Below are positions 1 through 5,094 of a stretch of DNA of 5,849 nucleotides, piece after piece. The stretch spans positions 1 to 5,849 of the forward strand of contig CADCWB010000104.1 of NCBI GenBank assembly GCA_902806295.1, read 5' to 3'. How positions within the stretch are numbered: position 1 is the first letter of the stretch; every line of letters starts with the position of its first letter. Both the position numbers and the translations under genes were made by a program. Under the pieces are notes generated by a model that was not told the DNA's origin, made no database searches, and saw nothing but the letters and a program-made list of their open reading frames with translations. The DNA is from an uncultured Sphingomonas sp. Lineage in GTDB: Bacteria; Pseudomonadota; Alphaproteobacteria; Sphingomonadales; Sphingomonadaceae.

Positions 1-1
1 A

Positions 2-178
2 AAAACACTCGTCAACGTTGGCGACCTGCCGGGTTTTACGGAGGCAATCCTTGGCGCCCTCGAACGGCCCCGCAACCCTGACCAGCTAGTCCGCCGCGCT
101 GAGCATTATGGCTTGGCGCGGATGTTGGACTCCTACGTGACCGTCCTACAGGAAGAACTCACGCGAGCCGCGTCCTAG
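2..178 (+). CDS. C-terminal end of a possible glycosyltransferase (partial, 5' end outside window)
   Basis: This is an open frame running from the window edge to a TAG stop at 176-178, giving 58 C-terminal residues. The visible part starts KTLVNVGDLPGFTEAI and ends in a helical, charged tail (RAEHYGLARMLDSYVTVLQ). A short strand, then a 'D-LPG-EAIL-ALERP' helix, then a final amphipathic helix with a tyrosine resembles the C-terminal end of GT-B fold, family 4 type glycosyltransferases. In those proteins the last helix folds back onto the N-terminal domain. The catalytic part (EX7E-type motif) is not in the window, so neither activity nor substrate can be judged. It converges on ndk, and a hairpin begins 5 bases after its stop. 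The coding call is fairly good because the frame is open to the edge and has a sensible composition. The family call is tentative, and it could be another helical-tailed enzyme. Confidence 0.5.
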   Translation, partial: KTLVNVGDLPGFTEAILGALERPRNPDQLVRRAEHYGLARMLDSYVTVLQEELTRAAS

Positions 179-183
179 TAAGT

Positions 184-210
184 GGAGCCGGTGGACTAAC
201 CAGCGGCTCC
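184..210. terminator. Hairpin between convergent genes, candidate bidirectional terminator
   Basis: GGAGCCG at 184-190 pairs perfectly with CGGCTCC at 204-210. Three further pairs inside (192-194 with 200-202) follow one G-G mismatch and close a 5-base ACTAA loop. The hairpin begins 5 bases after the stop of the left-hand gene and lies 21 bases beyond the ndk stop. This position suits transcription ending from both sides. Neither strand has a run of T after the stem, so a classical intrinsic terminator is not proven. It could also act as an RNA 3'-end stabiliser. Confidence 0.5.
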
Positions 211-231
211 GCTCCTGGCAGCTGAGAAGAG

Positions 232-654
232 TCAGCCGACGATCTCTTCGGGCTTGAAGAAGAAGTCGATCTCGATCCTGGCGTTCTCGTCGCTGTCCGA
301 ACCGTGAACCGAGTTGGCTTCGATCGACTCCGCCAGCTCCTTGCGAATGGTGCCGGGCTCGGCGTTTTCGGGGTTGGTCGCGCCCATGATGTCTCGGTTG
401 CGCTGAACGGCGTTCTCGCCTTCCAGCACCTGCACCACCACCGGGCCTGAGATCATGAAGCTGACCAGGTCGTTGAAGAACGGCCGCTCCCGGTGCACAC
501 CGTAAAAGCCCTCCGCCTGCTCATGGCTCATGTGGATGCGCTTGGACGCGACAACACGCAGGCCGGCCTCCTCCAGCATCTTGGTGACCGCGCCGGTCAG
601 GTTGCGGCGGGTGGCATCGGGCTTGATGATCGAAAAGGTGCGCGTCGCGGCCAT
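232..654 (-). CDS. ndk: Nucleoside diphosphate kinase
   Basis: This 140-residue protein is the usual length for bacterial Ndk. The enzyme moves the gamma-phosphate of ATP to NDPs and dNDPs through a phosphohistidine, supplying cytoplasmic NTPs and dNTPs. Every catalytic residue of the family appears at its textbook number: K11 (in IIKPDA), Y51, F59, R87, T93, R104, N114 and the phosphorylated H117 in NSVHGSDS. The start is ATG at 654-652, which gives MAATRTFSIIKPDA, the normal family N-terminus. The frame stays open upstream to 867, but that extension runs through holC and has no Ndk homology. An AGGAG lies 11 bases before the ATG. It is the last gene of the pepA-holC-ndk unit, 76 bases after holC, and probably shares its transcript. 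A strong hairpin in that gap may alter its expression. The C-terminus (FFFKPEEIVG) looks complete. Confidence 0.98.
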   Translation of the reverse strand: MAATRTFSIIKPDATRRNLTGAVTKMLEEAGLRVVASKRIHMSHEQAEGFYGVHRERPFFNDLVSFMISGPVVVQVLEGENAVQRNRDIMGATNPENAEPGTIRKELAESIEANSVHGSDSDENARIEIDFFFKPEEIVG

Positions 655-665
655 GACCGGGCGAT

Positions 666-670
666 CTCCT
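666..670 (-). promoter_or_regulatory. Ribosome binding site of ndk
   Basis: AGGAG on the minus strand, 11 bases before the ATG at 654. The spacing is slightly long, but this is the only good Shine-Dalgarno match nearby. It supports the ATG at 654 over the longer upstream reading frame. Confidence 0.6.
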
Positions 671-691
671 GTTGGTTGGGGTGTACGGATT

Positions 692-719
692 GGCCGCGCC
701 CGTAGCTGGGACCGCGGCC
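692..719 (-). other. GC-rich hairpin in the holC-ndk gap
   Basis: GGCCGCG (692-698) pairs with CGCGGCC (713-719). An inner CCC (699-701) pairs with GGG (708-710) around a 6-base loop, with a 2-base bulge on one side. That makes about ten G-C-rich pairs. The hairpin starts 11 bases after the holC stop in the minus-strand transcript. It is followed by AATCCGTAC, not a T run, so a simple intrinsic terminator is unlikely. It may be an RNA processing or stability element that sets ndk output apart from holC, or a weak attenuator. Confidence 0.5.
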
Positions 720-730
720 GAGCGCAACGT

Positions 731-1168
731 TCAGGCCAGCTGCGTCCAACGCCCGTCATCGCGCGCCCAGTAGCGACGCTCCACCCCTTCCCGTCCCGAA
801 AGCAGCTTCCAGGCAAGCCGCGCGCTGGCGAGCGTAGCCTCGTCGAACAAGTAGAAGGCCCGATCAAACGCCAGCGCAGCCTCCCGCCACTCGCCGTCGG
901 CGATCAGCATGTTGCGCGCCAGATTAGGTGCGTCGGGATTCATGGAAAGAAGCACCGGCTGCCGGGCATCGTCGCTGCCACCGGCAACCCCATGCGGCAG
1001 GAAGCTGGTCGCGCCCTGGTCCCACAATTGCCGGTCCAGGCGCACGAGCGCCGTTTCTTCACCGGCCACCACCAGCAGCCGCTGCTCTTCTCCCAGCAAC
1101 TTGCCCGCAATGGACGCGATCACGCCGTCAACAGGCGCTCCGCCAAGCTGATAAAAGTCGACTAGCAT
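731..1168 (-). CDS. holC: DNA polymerase III chi subunit (HolC)
   Basis: This 145-residue protein matches the chi family, which belongs to the polymerase III clamp-loader assembly and contacts the C-terminal tail of single-stranded DNA binding protein at the replication fork. The N-terminus MLVDFYQLG has the family's opening beta strand. A central block (residues 43-60, LDRQLWDQGATSFLPHG) matches the conserved LD-LW---SF-PH segment. The C-terminal region (about 115-141) contains W120, K121 and YW-RDDGRW, the usual chi ending. The start is ATG at 1168-1166. An upstream in-frame ATG at 1243 would add 25 Arg-rich residues overlapping pepA and is rejected. The gene begins 13 bases after the pepA stop. 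The nearest GGAGG is 18 bases from the ATG, too far for a normal site, so translation is probably coupled to pepA. The psi partner (HolD) is mainly known from gammaproteobacteria and is not seen here. Confidence 0.93.
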   Translation of the reverse strand: MLVDFYQLGGAPVDGVIASIAGKLLGEEQRLLVVAGEETALVRLDRQLWDQGATSFLPHGVAGGSDDARQPVLLSMNPDAPNLARNMLIADGEWREAALAFDRAFYLFDEATLASARLAWKLLSGREGVERRYWARDDGRWTQLA

Positions 1169-1181
1169 CGGCGCTGCGATA

Positions 1182-2651
1182 TCAGGCCTCCGCCGTCGCC
1201 TCCACCAGCTGATCAAGCAGACGCACGCCGAAGCCGGTCGCACCCTTCTCGTGAGTTGTGCTCGGCTTGTCGCTCCACACTACGCCGGCGACGTCCAGAT
1301 GGGCCCACTTCACCCCTTCATCGACAAAACGCTGCAGGAATTGGGCGGCGGTGATAGAGCCTCCTTCGCGCGGGCCGACGTTCTTGATGTCGGCGATCGG
1401 CGAGTCGATCAGCCGGTCGTAGGCTTCGCCCAGCGGCATGCGCCACAGCTTGTCCCCGGACGCCGCGCCAGCCGCCAGCAAATCGTTCGCCAGCCCGTCG
1501 TCGTTGGCGAAGACACCGCCATATTCATGACCCAGGCTGATCACCATCGCGCCGGTGAGAGTAGCGAGATCCACAATCAGCTTGGAGCCATATGTCCGCT
1601 GAGCGTAGGTCAGCGCGTCGCCCAAGACGAGCCGACCCTCGGCATCGGTGTTGATGACCTCGATCGTCTGGCCGCTCATGGAGGTGACCACGTCGCCGGG
1701 CCGTTGCGCCTTGCCGTCCGGCATATTCTCGACCAGCCCGCAGATGCCGATCACATTGGCCTTGGCCTTCCGTTTGGCGATCGCCAACATGGCGCCAGCT
1801 ACCGCTCCCGCGCCGCCCATGTCCCACTTCATCGACTCCATGCCGGCGGCCGGCTTGATCGAGATGCCGCCGGTGTCGAACGTGACGCCCTTACCGATGA
1901 AGGTCAGCGGAGCCGCTCCGGCCGCGCCGCCGTTCCACTTCATGATCAGCAACTGGGGCTCGCGCGCCGAACCCAGCGACACACCAAGCAGCGCGCCCAT
2001 TCCGAGCTGCTCCATTGCTGGACGGTCGAGCACCTCGATCTCCAGCCCCGAACCGACCATCGCCGAGCGGCAGCGCTCGACGAAGCTCTCGGGGTAGATG
2101 ATGTTGGCCGGCTCCGTCACCAGCTCTCGGGTCAGGGCGACGCCGTCGAGCACTGCCTGATAACGCTCGGTCCAGCGCGCTTCCGCTTCGGGTGGCGCGC
2201 CGACGATCACCACCTCGGTTAAGGTAACCTTCTGCTTGTCCTTGAGCTTGGTGCGATACCGGTCGTACCGCCAACCCCGCAACGCCGACGCCAGCGCCAC
2301 CTTGGCAGCACCATCGGGCGAGAAGCCGCTGCCAGAAAGGTCGATCACTGCCGTCGTTTCGCCGGACGTGATCAGCCGTCCGACGGCCGTGCCGCCCAGC
2401 TTCTCGGCATTCTCATCGCCCGGGCTGCCGGTCCCCACCAGCAGCAGCCGACGAGCACCCCCATTGTCGGCGGCGACATAAGCCTCGGCAACGCCGCCGG
2501 CCTCACCATCGAACCGCTGCAGCCGAGCCGCTCCCAGGACCGCCGCTTGTTCCCCGCCGAACGCCTCGTAAGCCGAGCGGTCGCTGCCGGCGATCGGGAC
2601 GATCAGGGCGTGACTGCCCGACGGACGGTTGGCGACGAAGCGGATCTGCAT
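1182..2651 (-). CDS. pepA: Leucyl aminopeptidase (peptidase M17, PepA)
   Basis: This 489-residue protein is near the E. coli PepA length of 503. M17 enzymes are cytoplasmic, hexameric, two-metal exopeptidases that remove N-terminal residues. The variable N-terminal domain covers about residues 1-160. The catalytic domain follows with all ligands present: K254 and D259 in GKGVTFDTGG, K266 in SIKP, D277 in MKWDMGG, and D336, E338 and R340 in the signature NTDAEGRL. Each is exactly 16 lower than its E. coli counterpart (K270, D275, K282, D293, D352, E354, R356), so the enzyme should be active. The start is ATG at 2651-2649, giving MQIRFVANRP, with GAGGT 5 bases upstream. A reading-frame extension to 2840 crosses the divergent promoter region and is rejected. 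E. coli PepA also binds DNA in regulation and plasmid recombination; whether this one does cannot be seen. It is first in the unit with holC and ndk. Confidence 0.98.
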   Translation of the reverse strand: MQIRFVANRPSGSHALIVPIAGSDRSAYEAFGGEQAAVLGAARLQRFDGEAGGVAEAYVAADNGGARRLLLVGTGSPGDENAEKLGGTAVGRLITSGETTAVIDLSGSGFSPDGAAKVALASALRGWRYDRYRTKLKDKQKVTLTEVVIVGAPPEAEARWTERYQAVLDGVALTRELVTEPANIIYPESFVERCRSAMVGSGLEIEVLDRPAMEQLGMGALLGVSLGSAREPQLLIMKWNGGAAGAAPLTFIGKGVTFDTGGISIKPAAGMESMKWDMGGAGAVAGAMLAIAKRKAKANVIGICGLVENMPDGKAQRPGDVVTSMSGQTIEVINTDAEGRLVLGDALTYAQRTYGSKLIVDLATLTGAMVISLGHEYGGVFANDDGLANDLLAAGAASGDKLWRMPLGEAYDRLIDSPIADIKNVGPREGGSITAAQFLQRFVDEGVKWAHLDVAGVVWSDKPSTTHEKGATGFGVRLLDQLVEATAEA

Positions 2652-2656
2652 GGGGG

Positions 2657-2661
2657 ACCTC
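2657..2661 (-). promoter_or_regulatory. Ribosome binding site of pepA
   Basis: GAGGT on the minus strand, separated from the ATG at 2651 by five C residues. This is a good site at normal spacing. It fixes the pepA start and argues against the upstream in-frame ATG at 2840. Confidence 0.75.
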
Positions 2662-2662
2662 G

Positions 2663-2679
2663 ACTGGTGGCACTGGTGG
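2663..2679. repeat. Tandem 8-mer in the pepA leader
   Basis: ACTGGTGG occurs twice (2663-2670 and 2672-2679), separated by one base. In the pepA transcript it reads CCACCAGU-G-CCACCAGU and ends one base before the GAGGT ribosome binding site. The repeat is exact. Any function, such as a binding site or simple slippage, is unknown. Confidence 0.5.
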
Positions 2680-2711
2680 TTGAGGCGGGCTCTTAGGGTG
2701 TCAGAACGCGC

Positions 2712-2722
2712 ATGCAAAGCAT
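2712..2722. repeat. Small palindrome in the divergent promoter region
   Basis: ATGC-AAA-GCAT is an inverted repeat of 4-base arms around AAA, roughly midway between pepA and lptD and overlapping the left end of the weak plus-strand -35 candidate. The arms are short enough to arise by chance. It could be an operator half-site pair, but no known regulator motif is recognised. Confidence 0.2.
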
Positions 2723-2793
2723 TGCCGCTCCCTGCCTGAGGTGCGATAGGCCGGGCTCTTTCCAAGTAAGCGAGCAGAGAACGGGGCGGGAAC

Positions 2794-5010
2794 TTGGCTT
2801 TGCGTGTGACTGGCTGGACGGCGCTGCCGCTGATCCTCACGCTTGCCTCCCCGGCATGGGCGCAGCAGGACGCCCCCGCAGCGCCCCAGCCGGCACCGAC
2901 GATCGTGCCGGACGAGAACGACGTAAGCTTCAGCGCGGACGTCGTAACCTACGACAACGGAAATGAAGTGATCACTGCCGCCGGCCGGGTGCGTTTGTCT
3001 CGGGCCGGCAACTATGTCGCGGCCGACCAAGTAGTCTGGAACCGCTCAAGCGGACAGATAGTGGCGACCGGCAACGTGGTGGTCACCACCCCAACCGGCG
3101 ACAAGTTCGTCGGTGAACGTGCTGTCCTGACGGACGATATCCGTGATGCGACCGTGGAGAACCTCCTCGTAGTCCTGGAGAACGGCGGGAGGATCGCTGC
3201 CGACAGCGCGACCCGGCGAGGCGATGTCCCGACGCTGGACAATGCCGTCTATTCCGCCTGCGCCGTAACCACCGCCACCGGCTGTCCCAAGCGGCCCGGC
3301 TGGCGAGTAACCGCAGCCCGCGTAATCTACGACAGCGGGCGCAATCGGGTACGATTCGAGCGGGGCCGGCTGGAGATTCTCGGCATCCCCCTGCCGCTCC
3401 TGCCCATCTTCAGCGCGGGCACGGGGCGCGGGTCGGAGGGTGTCACGGGAGTGCTGTTTCCGGATATCCGGCTGTCCGGCCGCAACGGGTTCGAGATTTC
3501 GCTTCCTTACCATATCGCGCTGGCCCCCAACCGTGACCTCACGCTGACGCCGCACGTCTACACCGAGTCTCTGCCCGGGCTCGAGCTCAAGTACCGGGAA
3601 CTGAACTCGTTGGGAGCGTTCCAGATTGGCGGCTTCGCGACTTATGGCGACACCAATGAGTCCGACAGCGGCACCGACAATGCCTTGCGCGCCTATGTCG
3701 AAGCGAACGGCAGGGCCCAGTTCAACCCGCTCTGGTCGCTGACCGGGCAAGTTCGCCGCGCCACCGACAAGACGGTGGCTCGGCGCTACGACATCACTCG
3801 CGACGACAAGCTCCGGTCGTTCCTTAACTTGGAGCGCATCGACCTAGACAGCTACATCAGCATCGCGGCCTGGGCCTTCCAGGGGCTGCGCGAGACCGAC
3901 CGGCAGAAGCAGATCCCGATCGCGCTCCCGGCCATCGATGCCCGGTTCCGACTGACGCCTCCAGCGATCGGCGGTCGCATGGAGCTTCAGGCGAACAGCC
4001 TCGCCATCCTTCGCCGTGACGGCCAAGACACGAAGCGTGCCTTTGCCGGCGCCCGCTGGGATCGCCGCTTCCTGACGGGCCTGGGCCAGGAATTGCTGGT
4101 CACAGGCTACGCTCGCGGCGACCTTTATCACACCGACGAAACCGAGAAGACGTCCGCCCTCATCTACCGGGGTGAAGAAGGCTGGAATGCGCGCGGTATC
4201 TTTGCCGCCGCGGCCGAGGTGCGCTGGGCCTTGATCGGACCGCTGGCCGGCGGGGTGCAGCGGCTTACTCCGCGGGTGCAATTGGTGCTGACGCCGCCGG
4301 CCAAGAACTTCCGGCTACCGAACGAGGATTCGCGCGCGGTCGACCTTGAAGACAGCAACTTGTTCGCCCTCAACCGCTTCCCCGGTTACGACCGGTGGGA
4401 GGATGGCTCGCGCGTCACCTACGGGCTCGACTGGGCCTATGACCGTCCCAACGTCGCGATCAGCAGCACGGTTGGGCAAAGCTATCGGCTCAACCGGGAC
4501 GAGCGCATCTTTCCCGATGGCACCGGCTTGACCGACCGCTGGTCGGATATCGTGGGCCGGACTCGCGTCCAGGTCGGCCGCTTCCTCGATCTGACCCATC
4601 GCTTTCGGCTGGATAAGGACGGTTTTGCCATTCGCCGCAGCGAGTTGGACCTTACCGTTGGCACGAACGACACCTACGCCCGAATTGGTTACCTTCGGCT
4701 CAATCGCAACATCGACCCAAGCGTCGAGGATCTTAGAGACAAGGAAGAGCTGCGCCTAGCCGGTCGCTGGCGCTTTCGGCCGAACTGGTCGATCTTCGGC
4801 TCAACAGTGCTCGACCTTACCGACAAGGAAGAGGACCCGTTGTCCATCGCCGACGGACTGGAGCCGGTGCGTCACCGCCTTAGTCTCGACTATGAGGACG
4901 ACTGTCTCGCAATTGGCTTATCGTGGCGCCGGGACTATGAGCGCTTCGGTTCGCTGCGGGAGGGGAATACGTTCCAGTTCCGGCTGGCATTGAAGGGACT
5001 CGGCCGCTGA
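2794..5010 (+). CDS. lptD: LPS-assembly outer-membrane protein LptD (OstA/Imp)
   Basis: This 738-residue protein is LptD-sized (E. coli 784). LptD with the lipoprotein LptE receives LPS from the periplasmic LptA bridge and inserts it in the outer leaflet. A signal peptide spans residues 1-23 (R4, hydrophobic LPLILTLA, cleavage after AWA). Residues about 43-200 form the LptA-like beta-taco domain, with repeats such as AAGRVRLSRAGNYVAADQV. From about 215 the beta-barrel begins with the family pattern GVLFPDIRLSGRNGFEISLPY, then APNRDLTLTPHVY and ELKYREL. The protein ends in the strand FQFRLALKGLGR. Cysteines are only C156, C164 and C704; the E. coli set is C31, C173, C724 and C725. An in-frame TAA at 2767 forces a start at or after 2770. 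TTG at 2794 is the first candidate, with a G-rich stretch at 2783-2790. TTG 2800 or GTG 2806 would also keep a signal peptide. It precedes surA, whose product helps fold LptD. Confidence 0.96.
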   Translation: MALRVTGWTALPLILTLASPAWAQQDAPAAPQPAPTIVPDENDVSFSADVVTYDNGNEVITAAGRVRLSRAGNYVAADQVVWNRSSGQIVATGNVVVTTPTGDKFVGERAVLTDDIRDATVENLLVVLENGGRIAADSATRRGDVPTLDNAVYSACAVTTATGCPKRPGWRVTAARVIYDSGRNRVRFERGRLEILGIPLPLLPIFSAGTGRGSEGVTGVLFPDIRLSGRNGFEISLPYHIALAPNRDLTLTPHVYTESLPGLELKYRELNSLGAFQIGGFATYGDTNESDSGTDNALRAYVEANGRAQFNPLWSLTGQVRRATDKTVARRYDITRDDKLRSFLNLERIDLDSYISIAAWAFQGLRETDRQKQIPIALPAIDARFRLTPPAIGGRMELQANSLAILRRDGQDTKRAFAGARWDRRFLTGLGQELLVTGYARGDLYHTDETEKTSALIYRGEEGWNARGIFAAAAEVRWALIGPLAGGVQRLTPRVQLVLTPPAKNFRLPNEDSRAVDLEDSNLFALNRFPGYDRWEDGSRVTYGLDWAYDRPNVAISSTVGQSYRLNRDERIFPDGTGLTDRWSDIVGRTRVQVGRFLDLTHRFRLDKDGFAIRRSELDLTVGTNDTYARIGYLRLNRNIDPSVEDLRDKEELRLAGRWRFRPNWSIFGSTVLDLTDKEEDPLSIADGLEPVRHRLSLDYEDDCLAIGLSWRRDYERFGSLREGNTFQFRLALKGLGR

Positions 5011-5044
5011 GGCGCCGTTCGTCGCTCATCGGCGGTTCAGCGGC
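5003..5044 (+). other. Two-part hairpin spanning the lptD stop codon
   Basis: GCCGCTGA (5003-5010, ending in the lptD TGA) is a perfect inverted match to TCAGCGGC (5037-5044). Inside it CGCCG (5013-5017) matches CGGCG (5030-5034). The two stems are separated by a 2x2 internal loop and close on a 12-base loop, for 13 pairs in all. No T run follows directly; a short CTTTGGTATTC comes about 13 bases later. A ribosome finishing lptD would open the 5' arm. It may be an attenuator, an RNase processing site or a stabiliser between lptD and surA. Confidence 0.5.
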
Positions 5045-5078
5045 AGCGCGGCAGAGCTTTGGTATTCTTCGAGGTAAC

Positions 5079-5084
5079 AAGGGA
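5079..5084 (+). promoter_or_regulatory. Ribosome binding site of surA
   Basis: AAGGGA, 10 bases before the GTG at 5095. It is the best purine-rich site upstream of the signal peptide and supports GTG 5095 as the start, because the frame itself is open all the way back to the lptD stop. Confidence 0.5.
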
Positions 5085-5094
5085 TTGGATCAAG

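Larger units (their letters stand above)
2652..2793. promoter_or_regulatory. Divergent promoter region between pepA and lptD
   Basis: These 142 noncoding bases lie between the divergent starts of pepA and lptD, so promoters for both units should lie here. On the plus strand a weak sigma-70-like pair can be drawn: TTGCCG (2722-2727), 17 bases, GATAGG (2745-2750). On the minus strand TTGCAT, 16 bases, TAAGAG is a comparably poor match. Neither is convincing alone. The region also holds a small palindrome at 2712-2722 and a tandem 8-mer at 2663-2679. The location is well supported, the exact promoter elements are not. Confidence 0.45.

Noticed and set aside
655..867. N-terminal extension of ndk to an upstream ATG
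   Set aside because: The added 71 residues are Arg-rich, overlap holC and are unlike any Ndk. The ATG at 654 gives the exact family N-terminus and correct active-site numbering.
530..1165. Plus-strand frame (211 codons) opposite ndk and holC
   Set aside because: It is antisense to two recognised genes and low in hydrophobic structure, consistent with a shadow frame.
1251..2222. Long plus-strand open frame (323 codons) antisense to pepA
   Set aside because: It lies wholly inside the well-supported pepA gene, and its composition (many His, Arg, Asp, Gln) is typical of an antisense shadow in GC-rich DNA. No recognisable domain and no plausible ribosome binding site.
2680..2708. TTGAGG as a -35 element for lptD
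   Set aside because: At 17-base spacing the expected -10 position reads AGAACG, with almost no match to TATAAT.
2652..2840. N-terminal extension of pepA by 63 residues
   Set aside because: It would cross the divergent promoter region and overlap the lptD signal peptide. The ATG at 2651 has a good ribosome binding site and the normal PepA start.
2712..2966. Small plus-strand frame (84 codons) with an ATG start overlapping the start of lptD
   Set aside because: Considered as a leader peptide gene. It overlaps the lptD coding sequence by about 170 bases in another frame, has Arg-rich shadow-like composition and no clear ribosome binding site.
3046..3750. Minus-strand frame (234 codons) antisense to lptD
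   Set aside because: It is fully contained in lptD, whose reading frame has clear domain homology. The opposite-strand product has no recognisable features.
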